From: JAICQM01 sp963781555
GTDB lineage: Bacteria > Chloroflexota > Limnocylindria > QHBO01
Length of the DNA stretch: 64,000 nucleotides
NCBI GenBank assembly: GCA_963781555.1
Contig: CAWAGB010000001.1
Coordinates: 119,768 to 183,767, forward strand
Direction: 5' to 3'
Positions 55,617-64,000 of the stretch are shown in pieces; position 1 is the first letter of the stretch, and the number at the start of each line of letters is the position of its first letter. The notes under the pieces are model-generated. The model ran no database searches, had not been told where the DNA came from, and saw nothing but the letters and a program-made list of their open reading frames with translations. Both the position numbers and the translations under genes were made by a program.

Positions 55617-56476
55617 ATGCCAGGCATCACGCTTCACGAAGAGGTCGCCGCGATCCTCGGCGAATCGGGACGCGAATGGATGACCACGACTGAGATCGCC
55701 AACGAGGTGAATGCGCGCGGCTGGTACCACAAGCGTGACGGCTCACCGGTCTCGCCGTTCCAGATCCACGGACGGACGCAAAGAGTGCGGCACTGTTCCA
55801 GCGGGATGGCTCGCGCGTACGCTTGCGGCAAGAGGGCGTTCCGACACTGTTCCGCAATGCTCGGTCATCAGCTGCTCCACAGCCTGTTGCCGCGATACCG
55901 ATGCGGGACGCAGTAGACGCCAACGATGTCATTACCCTCCTCACGGACTCTTCCCGGCGAGGAGAGTCCAGGCAGCCGATTGGCCCGGTGGCCTCTCAAT
56001 CGACGGGGCCGGCCTTTACACGTGGTGGACCGATGCGGCCGGGGCGGTCGACCTCTCAGCGGGGCTGGGTCAGAGAGTCGATGCAGGCTTGATCTACGCT
56101 GGTCAGACCGGCGGGACGACCGTCGGAGGAGTGGAGCGCATGGCCACCCTCCGCTCCCGTATCGGCGGGAATCACCTCCGTGGGCGGATCGGCGGATCGA
56201 CGTTCCGGTTCACGTGGGTGCCGCCTTGATGACAGCCCTCAACTTGAGGGCGGACGCTCCCAAGCGGTTGACCGCCGAGTCCGAAGCCGCGCTCAAGGGT
56301 GGATGCGTGGACACCTCAGCGTGAACACCGTACTGGTCCAAGATCGCGCAAGCGTGATGGTAATCGAGGACGCGCTGCTCGCCCGCCTCGATCCGCCGCT
56401 GAACCTCGAGGGAATGGCGGCAACCATGCTGCGGGGCCAGATCACACGCCTACGCCGTGAACTCGGGCGAGCCTGA
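55617..56476 (+). CDS. Winged-helix/GIY-YIG nuclease fusion (several frameshifts)
   Basis: Reconstructed protein of about 285 residues. The N terminus resembles a HARE/winged-helix domain (LHEEVAAILGESGREWMTT, ARGWYHKRDGSPVSPFQIHG, FQRDGSRVRLR). From about residue 128 a GIY-YIG domain follows: GLYTWW, GLIYAGQTGG, LRSRIGGNHLRG, and LARLDPPLNLEGM at the end. GIY-YIG proteins cut DNA, and the N-terminal domain may target it. At least four shifts break it. Strong GGAGGAGGAG precedes the ATG. First gene of the low-GC island. Confidence 0.72.
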
Positions 56477-56477
56477 A

Positions 56478-57053
56478 GTGCCGCAACGTATCGGGCTCGT
56501 CGGCTGCGTGAAGGAAAAGCGGCGTGGAGCTGCCGCCGCCAAGGATCTGTATACGTCGGCGCTGTTTGCTGGACGCCGGCGCGCCGTCGAGCGGTCCTGC
56601 GAGGAGTGGTTTGTCCTCTCGGCTCTCCACGGTTTGGTCGACCCGGAGCAGCGACTAGAGCCCTACGACGTGACCCTCAATACGATGGGCCGTGAGGAGC
56701 GCCGGCGCCTGGCCGCCGGCGTAGTCCACACGCTACTGGCGCGGCTTGGAAGGCTGGAAGGACATCACTTCGAGCTTCACGCCGGAGCGGAACACCTCGA
56801 ATTCGGCCTCATCGACGCGCTGATACGGCATGGCGCGAGCGGTGCCGTGGCCGACGCAGGGGCTCCCGATGGAAAGCAGTTGCAGTACTACCTACGCAAG
56901 TCTAAGGTAGTGGCACCACCAACCCTGCAACCGCAGCGCCGCCATGCGCTTCTCGGCGCGGGCTACGGGCGGGCTCGACGGCGGATTCTGGCCATTCGCC
57001 CAGTGCTCTGCACACGCGTCATCGGTCGACAACACTTGGCTTGGGCGGCGTAG
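56478..57053 (+). CDS. DUF6884 (YaaA-related) protein
   Basis: About 191 residues. RIGLVGCVKEKR opens a nucleotide-like fold. KDLYTSALFAGRR and WFVLSALHGLVDPEQRLEPY are the family signature. DUF6884 resembles YaaA (DUF328), a DNA-binding stress protein, and is often near mobile or DNA-modification genes. The sequence after about residue 130 is probably frameshifted and unreliable. GTG start right after the nuclease stop. Confidence 0.75.
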   Translation: MPQRIGLVGCVKEKRRGAAAAKDLYTSALFAGRRRAVERSCEEWFVLSALHGLVDPEQRLEPYDVTLNTMGREERRRLAAGVVHTLLARLGRLEGHHFELHAGAEHLEFGLIDALIRHGASGAVADAGAPDGKQLQYYLRKSKVVAPPTLQPQRRHALLGAGYGRARRRILAIRPVLCTRVIGRQHLAWAA

Positions 57054-57227
57054 CCAGCCCCAGCGGGGACTTCTCGACGTGGTGATTACGAAGGCCTTCA
57101 ATGGGCCTGAGTGGGGTGCCAGGACACGCCTAATCACCTAGATCCGAATACCGGGCTTCTCCGGGTCGGCTATCGTGCTCGCACCGTGGCCCGCTGCCAT
57201 CAAAGGCCCGGCCCAGGGAGGAACGCG

Positions 57228-57774
57228 TGAATAAGCAGCCAGTAAGTGCTGGCGTGCAACCATTGCCGATCACGGGCATGGAAATCCCGCGACGCTTGGC
57301 GCAGCGACTCCGGCGCGAAGCAGAACCCCGTATACGTCGTCACGCCATTTCTGAATGATTACGAGTTCAAGCCGCTAGAGCCATTGAGCAAGCTGCTTCG
57401 ACTACGTGCGACAGAAGGCGGCCGGGTGCGCCTGCTCACCACCCCGCCGCCCGGCAAGGGCGCTGGGTACCAAGCGAAGATCCAAATGCTGGAGGGACTG
57501 GAGCGCGCTGGCATAGAGGTCTTCGTCAACGAGAACTTGCACGCGAAGGTTTACCTGTTCCGTCACCCGATAATGAACCTGGCTGTCGTAGGATCAGCAA
57601 ACTTGACAACAGATGGCATGGAGAAGTGGGTCGAGATCGCACTCGTCTCCTACAACGAGGAGCTGGGTCGGTCGGCAGATTGAAGCTATTCGTGCACAGT
57701 TCATCAGTCGCCCCGACACCCATGCGTTGCGACGGTGGCTGGTGACGCACCCAAGAATTACGCCAGGAGGCTGA
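57228..57774 (+). CDS. PLD-like nuclease (two frameshifts)
   Basis: About 180 residues after joining. One HKD motif is seen: ENLHAKVYLF with GSANLT downstream, so an active site would need dimerisation, as in Nuc-type PLD nucleases. NPVYVVTPFLNDYEF and VRLLTTPPPGKG precede it. The C-terminal part (IEAIRAQFISRPDTHALRRW) is in another frame. GTG start with GGAGGAA. It is followed 2 bp later by the ATPase gene, so the pair is probably a nuclease-ATPase module. Confidence 0.78.
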
Positions 57775-57776
57775 GT

Positions 57777-58899
57777 GTGGAGAAGTCCGCTGAGTTGGCG
57801 AGGTTAGCTGGTACCCCTATAGGCTCCTTCCAGGAGATCAAGTAACCGTCTGGGCCGGATACCAGGAGATGAAAGCGCGCCTCTTGGAGGTCGTTGAGTC
57901 CTCACGGATGGACCGAGTCGGGCTCTACCAGTTTGCAGTGCTACACGGCGAACTTGGTACTGGCAAATCACATGCGATGCGCTATCTGTTGAACGAGATT
58001 ACGGTGCGGCAGGCAGATGACTTCAGATCCGTCGCCGTGTACTTGCCGCGCGTCGCTGTAGCCGCTAGACCGACTTCCTGGCACTCTATCGAGCGATAGC
58101 CGATGAGATGCGACCTCAGCTCCAGCGGATCGGGACGCAATTGGACGAGCAACTCTCCAATTTAGCGAACAGCCGCCGCGAGGCGAGCGGAGCCGCATGG
58201 GCTGAACAAGGCGCATTTCGCGATGCGCTCATCCAGGAGGTCGGGCAGCGGGACTCCGACATCTTGGCGGCCCTGATGGCGATGGAATGACAAGGAACCC
58301 GCCGCGTTCCAGTCGCTGGCAGGAGAGTCGAAAGGCGGACTGGTCGAGACGGACTTCGATGCGGTTCGCGCCATGGGCGCAATTGTGAGATTTGCCACGA
58401 AAGCGGTCGGAGAGAATGAAGCTCCCGCGAGGTGCGTTTACCTCTTCCTTGATGAAATCGAGGCCATTGCTGACTTCTCCTCTGCTCAAGCCGTAAGCAT
58501 TAATACTGGCATACGGGATACGCTAAACGCGGCCCCTGAAGGACTCTGCATGCTGCTTGGCTTCACGGGAGATGCTGCCTTCCTAGAAGGACTGTTCGAT
58601 CGCAGTGTGATATCCCGCATGACCACCGAGCCGATTGAGCTGCCGGCTCTCGATCTTGAACAGTCCCTCGCCTTTATCCGCGACATTCACTCCGCCTATC
58701 GCGATCCGGAGGCAAAGTCGAAAAGGACTTTCCCTTCTCCGAAGAAGCGCTCCGCGAAGTGATCAGTCGAACTTCAGAGCGAACGCCTCGCCTGCTGATG
58801 CGGAGCTGCCGAACCGCGCTGGAGCAAGCCGTGGTGAAAGGTGCATTTGACGGAACGGCGCCCATTCCCCTCGATTTCGTGGAAGACGTACTCATCTGA
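57777..58899 (+). CDS. AAA/Orc-like P-loop ATPase (several frameshifts)
   Basis: About 373 residues reconstructed. Walker A is HGELGTGKSHAMRYLL near residue 57. Walker B is VYLFLDEIEAIADFS near residue 220. A likely sensor and arginine-finger region is in RSVISRMTTEPIELPALD, and a helical C-terminal lid ends DFVEDVLI. It resembles the ATPases that load or power partner nucleases. Four or so shifts (near 57808, 58068, 58285, 58735) break it. Directly downstream of the PLD gene. Confidence 0.75.
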
Positions 58900-58916
58900 G
58901 AGACCCCCGACGCGGC

Positions 58917-60011
58917 CTATTGCTTGATAGCAACGTACCCGCTTAAGAGTCCGCCGCGCCGTGCCGACAGACGCCACATTTTCCCGGCGAGTTCGCCGAC
59001 TGCTGCATCCAACTCGGTAATGAATGCCTCCTCTGAGCAAACCTTGCCAGACGCCGCCTGGGAGGCTGCGTAGCTTAGGTACAACGCTTCCACTTCTGCC
59101 TGGTTGAAAGATCGAAGGCGTAGGAATTCGTATGAATGAGTCACGAATCCGACGAAGTCGGTACCGCCGGTGGCAGCCGAGGGCGGCGTGGGCGCACTGA
59201 TCGCCCAAATCAGAGACCATGTGAGTCTTGGGGCGGAATCGATGGACAGGGCAGTGCCCACTTGATCGGACAGCCCCAATGCGACGACCTCGTCGATGCA
59301 CTGACCTGCCTCCTTCAAACGGCTAAGAATGCGGTCGGCGCGCTCGGGTCGGTCCATTCCGAGGTCTCGAATCCAGCCAAGTCGGGGCGTAGTGGTGTGG
59401 CGGACGGTGTGCCCTGTCATCCCCGCGTCTATCTGTTTCCGTGAGCCGCGGGCGCTGGTCGTTGCGCGGCGCCCTTGCGTGAGACTCCTCTGGGACCTCA
59501 TCCAGATATCCGAGTCCCATGCGCGCGACTGCCGAATTCGGCTGGGTGGAAAACCACTGCCGTTTTACAGCTACGCACGTGAGGACCGCGCCGAAAACTG
59601 TGGGGGCTCGGTGCGGAGCAGATTAATACATAATCGCCGTCAGCTTCGACGATGAGAGCGGACATCAGCGCTGCCACTTGCGGTGAATCCTGGCCAAACA
59701 TAGTGAGAGTGCGCGGATCGCCCTGCCGCGCGTGCCAAGAGTGATGCGATTGCCCGTCCGCTCAGAAGCCGGAGGGCCAACAGGACGTTTCGGATTCCTT
59801 CTTGTAGCTTCGACCGAAGCCGGCGCACTGCCGAGTATCGCGGGTATCCGAGTGTCAATCGCAGCGGTAGGAAGCCAAGCTCGCCACTCAACTCCGTAAC
59901 GAGGCTGGCAAAGCGAAATACGTTGAAGAGGCCCTCGGTGTAGCCGATCCTCCTGACGAGCTCTCTCTGGAGATCGACCTTATGGCGCGACAGCTCAAGT
60001 AGGCCGGGCAT
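58917..60011 (-). CDS. Unrecognised HerA-partner protein (several frameshifts)
   Basis: Third gene of the ABC-GNAT/HerA operon, about 360 residues in pieces. It begins MPGLLELSRHKVDLQREL with ATG overlapping the HerA end by about 17 nt. It then reads LVTELSGELGFLPLRLTLGY, LQEGIRNVLLALRLLSG, DSPQVAALMSALIVEADGDY, and in the last part LSRLKEAGQCIDEVVALGLS and ALYLSYAASQAASGKV. I recognise no family. HerA partners are usually nucleases (NurA, Sir2, DUF4297-like), but no catalytic motif is evident. Confidence 0.6.
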
Positions 60012-61441
60012 CGCCAAGCACCGAAGGCTCTCGGCCTCCGTGAGGGGAGACACGGGGCCGAAGTGCGATGAGCAGACCGCGCGGCGATTCAGCGTCTCCA
60101 ACCACCGCCTGACCGTCATCAAGCGATCTGATGAGGTCCGCCGGGTGCGACACATCCTGCTCGCCGTGCTTAACCGAGCGTGGCAGTCGTGATGGAAACC
60201 GAGCCACTGCCGCATCGATATCCGGCTCGGTGACGAGTCTATGCGTTATGTTTAGATCAGCCTGACTAAGGATTGCGGCGTCGAGGGCGGAAGGCTGCTG
60301 TGTGGCCAGCAAGAGGGATAGCCGCGTCTCGCGCCCCCGTTTCACGTATTCGACCAGCGTGGGCCGCGCTGCAGTCAACCGGTTCGACGGCGCGACTATG
60401 TGGGCCTCGTCGATCACCACCCAGACGCCCTCAGGCAGCTCCTCCTCGGGGGCGGGTTGATGCAGGCGCCTGCTCATCCTCCGGCGTGTATGGAACGCCC
60501 CCATCACTCCAAAGAGCCGGCGACAGATCACGCTCACCACCATCGACTTAGTGGAATCGTCAAGTTCCCTGAGCAAGAGGACGCTGACTTGACCTGGTAC
60601 GAGTAGCTCGCTGATCGGCAGGCCGGATACGTCGAACACCCCGGTGTCCTCCACGCTCTCAAGTCGCCACCTGACCGCCTCGCGCGTCGCATCGTTGGCA
60701 GACGCCAGCTCCATGGATCCCGAGATGCAGGCAACCAAGTCGGACACCGAGAAGCTTGGTTGGGGATCTCTGCGTTGCCCGCTGGGATCAGTCCAGCCCT
60801 CTTCTGCGGTCAGCGCGAGCGCGCTCCGAATCAACTGCGTCATTGGCTGGAACCTGTCGAGTTGAGCTAGCCCAGTCGTCGAGCGATAGGTCGGCCGGCG
60901 CAATGGCGAATTCGATGTCGCCGGCCCCGAGTGCCGGAGTCCCGCGCGGCCTCATGAGGCGTACGTTGGGCAGCGCCGATGGATCCAGCCGCCACTTCTC
61001 TAGCTGCTGAAGCTGCTCGCGATCCTCGGGAATGTCGCCGTCGGGAGTGGCGCCGAGCGTCCAAAACTGGTTCTGCGTGTCAAAGAAGATGGTGGTGATG
61101 GGCGTATCCTTGGTCGTGATCCGGCTAGCAGAATTCAAAGCTAGCCCTTCCACGAAGATGCCCAAGTCATAGGACTTGCCGCTTCCCCGCTTTCCCGAAA
61201 TGAAAACCACGTGAGGGTGTTCGACATCGAGCCAGACGTTTGAGTCGTAAAGGTCCCGCAGCGCCCCCCGCTCAATCGACTTCCCGAGCAGGATGAGACT
61301 ATCGGAGCGACCTCGGTTGCGCCGCTGGCCAAGTATCAAGTGCTTGCCGCGGGGAACGAAGTTGAGCTCCGCCGCGGAGTCCGCAACTCGATATCCGGAG
61401 ACTCCTTCCAAGTGACCAAGCGGCGGCAATCTATCGGTCAT
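59995..61441 (-). CDS. HerA/DUF87-type DNA-translocating ATPase (one frameshift)
   Basis: About 480 residues. N-terminal HAS-barrel-like region, Walker A ISGKRGSGKSYDLG near residue 84, Walker B VWVVIDEAHIVAP near residue 342, the SLLLATQQPSALDAAIL sensor block and TEPDIDAAV. The end reads QAVVGDAESPRGLLIALR. HerA forms hexameric translocases that act with a nuclease in repair or defence. One shift near 60868. Its ATG overlaps the ABC-GNAT stop (TGATG), showing tight coupling. Confidence 0.85.
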
Positions 61442-63252
61442 CAGCCAGCCCTCGCCGGACGTTCGATTCTATGGCCGCCCGTTACCGACAACCTAATCAC
61501 CATATCGGGTCGCAAGTCCTCCAGGAACAAGTGGGAGTGGGGAGCCGCTACGACCAGGGCGATGCGTTGTGCGCGAACGACCTTCGCAATTTTCGACGCG
61601 ACCGCAGCCGCCGAAAGGGGGTCAAGTGCTGACATGAACTCGTCGGCGATCCAGACGTTAGCGCCGCTCCACATTAGCGCCGCAAGCATGGCGCGGTACT
61701 GCTGGCCGGCACTCAATTGCGAGAAGGGCCGCAAGTAGAGCCGAGCCTCGCTCAATCCCGCAAGCCCCAGCACCTGCACGGCGTCCTCTACGCGACCTCC
61801 ACGGGCGGCTCCTCGATCAGAGGGTCACCCGGTGGGCAGGTCTTCGAATTGCCCGATGCGCGCGTTGATCGGCATTCGCACCTCCCCCTCGCATAGGGCG
61901 CCGTGCGGAAGTCCTCGGCCAGCGATCAATCTGAGCAGTGAGCTCTTCCCCGAGCCTGAAGAACCGGTAATCAGCGTAATGGAACCCGGGTTGAGCGTGG
62001 CGCTTAGCCGACTTAGCACCACATCTACATTGGAGTCGGGGCTCAGGCCGAAGGCCTCCTCGACTTTTGAGTTTGCCCGGCGCGCGGCACCGCTACCGAG
62101 TACCGCATGGAAAGATCGACGATCTCTATCGGTCCGGTGAGTGGGACCGATGGAATAGTCGGACGCGTAATGGCATCCGCAACGCCAAGAGCCTTGGCTC
62201 TGGCCGCGACGAAGCGATGAGCCGGGACGGTTAGGCCGGCCAGGTATGTCGGCTTCGGAAGGCGGAGCACCTTACGAAGATGAGGGTACAAGTCGGGAGG
62301 AGGCGGCTCGTCCCGGGGATAGAGCGCCGGCGACCTCCGCCCAATCCACTTCGGCGGGAAGCGCAGCAACTGCCGCAGCGTAACCGCGTTGGGCATGTTG
62401 GATGCCCCGGGCCCGCATTTCGTGGGTCTTTGGGGCTCCGGTCCGCATGTGCCACTTCACGTCTCGCGCGACCCTATGCAGGTTGCCTTCCGTCTCGCCC
62501 ACATAGATCATCCCCGCTTCGGCCGCGAACGGGACATACCGCATCATGTCGGCCGTGATCTCCAAGAAAAAGGGGGCGCAGGCTGTCCGCGTGGAATCGA
62601 TGACGCGCATACTCGCGGGCGACAGTAACCAGCATACCTTACCCAACCCAATTCCGCGCAGCTCAGGGTGGATGACGAGCCTCGATATCCGGGCAACAAG
62701 AGACGTCCAGTTCTCGATCGCTTGCCGGTCCCATCGTGCCCAGGCGATTGCCCCAGAGCGAAACGGAGCATCGAGGATGCGGGTGCGAGGTCGATTCATC
62801 AGAAATCCCGTTGTCAATTCCACAAATCCAAGGACAGCGGGAAACTCCGAAGCCGTCGACGTGATGACGATGACGGCCTCATGGGCGAAGCTGTCCTCAC
62901 TCCGGTAATGGAACGTCGAGAGTTGCCGGTAGCCATGAAGCTCCTCGAGTGCTGAGAGGTCCTCGGCCACCGCACTAACTCGGTGGCCGCCCAGCGTGAA
63001 GCGAACACGGCGCGCGTAGCTCGGAAGCAGCCTTGATCTTCCGTTCCTCAACTGCACGTAATATCCATGTCCGTCCCGCCCGACCAGATCGCCCTTGGCG
63101 ATGACAGCGTAGCGAGGAAGTTCCAACGACTCGCCTGTTGAGAGCTCGACGAGCTTTCGCGGTCCGTTTGACGTCACCCTCTCCGCCGGGCCGAGCTCCT
63201 TGTCGGCAGGCGGCCAGATGCGCAGTTGGGTTGAACGCGCGCGTCGTGTCAC
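61441..63252 (-). CDS. ABC-ATPase fused to GNAT-like (Mom-like) acyltransferase (several frameshifts)
   Basis: About 600 residues joined, similar in architecture to COG2401 (ABC ATPase with a predicted acetyltransferase domain). N-terminal domain LDELHGY-like with GYRQLSTFHYRSED. GNAT core ARISRLVIHPELRGIGLGK (acetyl-CoA loop near residue 200), FLEITADMMRYVPFAAEAGM. The ABC domain follows: ITGSSGSGKSSLLRLIAGRG near residue 435, PFSQLSAGQQYRAML and VWIADEFMSALDP. Shifts lie near 62290, 62090, 61835 and 61800. Phage Mu Mom, a GNAT relative, modifies DNA bases. A similar role here is inference. Confidence 0.78.
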
Positions 63253-63258
63253 AGCCGG

Positions 63259-63264
63259 ACATTA
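63259..63264 (-). promoter_or_regulatory. Putative -10 box TAATGT of the ABC-GNAT/HerA operon
   Basis: TAATGT on the minus strand ends 6 nt before the GTG at 63252, the same leaderless spacing as host genes. Confidence 0.45.
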
Positions 63265-63405
63265 GCCGATAGACCAGCCCAGCGGTTGGCGTCGCACACC
63301 GATCTCCGGCTGCTACTTCCGGTCAATGGAGCTGCGGTAGTACCCTGACCGTCCCCGGTCTGCGCCCCAACGCGGCCGCCACGGAGCGAGAAGGAGGTGT
63401 TCGAG

Positions 63406-63456
63406 ATGACTGACCCGACCACCCGCTCCACTGCCCCGAGCCCCGGAGCCGCGTAG
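63406..63456 (+). CDS. Possible leader peptide (16 codons)
   Basis: ATG with a near-perfect AGGAGGT 8 nt upstream, encoding MTDPTTRSTAPSPGAA, then TAG. It lies 61 bp before the GNAT gene. Either a short leader peptide or the start of a frame-broken gene. The strong ribosome site is the only real support. Confidence 0.35.
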   Translation: MTDPTTRSTAPSPGAA

Positions 63457-63517
63457 CTCGCAGCGCGCGACGCCTCCAGCCGGGACGCGGGGAGCGGCCC
63501 CGATCCCTGGAGGACGC

Positions 63518-64000
63518 ATGACTGACCTGGAGATCCGCCCGCTGAAGCCGGGCGAGACCGAGCCTTCCTCTCCTACCCCTACCCGACCACGCCCGAGGTG
63601 GGCTACGAGGCGCGCGCGAGTACCCCGACCTGCTCGCCACCAACGAGTACCGCCCCGAGCACACCTGGGTCGCCGTGCGCGACGGCATCGTGGTGGCCCG
63701 CGCCGCTTTCTGGGCCGGGCCCGATGACGCCCAGCCCGCCTCCCTCGACTGGCTCGATGCGGCACCCGGCCCAGACCAGGCCGACCTCGCCACCCGGCTC
63801 CTGCAGACCGCCTTCGAGACGACGCGCAACGAGGACGGCGAGCGACCCGATCACCACCTGCTCCTGCCACCGAACTGGAGGACCGGCCCGATATCGTGGC
63901 CGCCGCCGCGTTCCGCACCGCCGCCGCGACCAACGCCGGGCTGTGGCTGTTCGTCGAGCGGGTGAGGCAGCACCAGCAGATGAGTCAAGGAACGAGAAAA
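63518..64000 (+). CDS. GNAT N-acetyltransferase, partial (frameshifted, cut by window edge)
   Basis: Begins MTDLEIRPLKPGE with CTGGAGGA just upstream. The frame shifts near 63565 and 63625, then reads WVAVRDGIVVARAAFWAGPD, SLDWLDAAPGPDQADL and RLLQTAFETTRNEDGERPD, with further shifts after 63850. The pattern fits a GNAT-family acetyltransferase of unknown substrate. The C terminus is outside the window. Confidence 0.65.

Noticed and set aside
57228..58899. Identification as Dpd (7-deazaguanine) genes because of PLD, ATPase and DUF6884
   Set aside because: No dpdA-like transglycosylase or preQ0 genes are present, so the name is not supported.

Overview
The window is a high-GC (roughly 70% G+C by eye) bacterial chromosome segment packed with short operons. 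No rRNA, tRNA or CRISPR array was seen. The gene content (three-part proton-translocating transhydrogenase, several class III cyclase-domain proteins, SH3-domain membrane proteins, WYL, PAC2, DinB and DUF937 proteins, UvrD2-type helicase with HRDC) and the many start codons sitting 5-9 nt after a TANNNT box fit a Chloroflexota lineage (Limnocylindria/Ellin6529-like) or a deep actinobacterial relative. This placement is an inference.

Layout. 0-31 kb is ordinary housekeeping and accessory sequence: Kef-type antiporter; HIT-HAD-DUF937 operon; secreted 5'-nucleotidase; pntAa-pntAb-pntB; lipoprotein; two ABC ATPase/permease pairs; ppk1 with a macro-domain protein; rhlE with a long leader; cyclase-ATPase-TPR regulator; DMT exporter with hutI; WYL regulator; ApbE with a ferric-reductase-like membrane protein. 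31-55 kb holds PAC2, tryptophan dioxygenase, MFS transporters, UvrD2-like helicase, a UvrA paralogue, a DeaD-type helicase, a six-hairpin glycosidase, PaiB, a NERD-helicase with vapBC, a second NERD protein and a VWA protein. This stretch is interspersed with three families of palindromic intergenic elements: A, five copies of 124-125 bp; B, three copies of 98-100 bp; C, two copies of about 121-133 bp. It also contains remnants of a GGDEF and an HTH gene.

55.6-63.3 kb is a compositionally different, defence-like island. Forward strand: wing-helix/GIY-YIG nuclease, DUF6884, PLD nuclease, AAA ATPase. Reverse strand: a tightly coupled operon of an ABC-ATPase/GNAT fusion, a HerA/DUF87 ATPase and an unrecognised partner protein. 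No known system name was matched. It is the best candidate for an undescribed DNA-modification or defence system.

Two window-wide signals stand out. The octamer GACCGATG occurs about 55-60 times on both strands, versus two or three expected, and is nearly absent from the island. Leaderless promoter architecture is very common. Many genes between 32 and 64 kb (and pntB) are interrupted by single-base frameshifts while all motifs remain conserved. These look mostly like sequence errors, so I annotate the reconstructed genes rather than the broken pieces.
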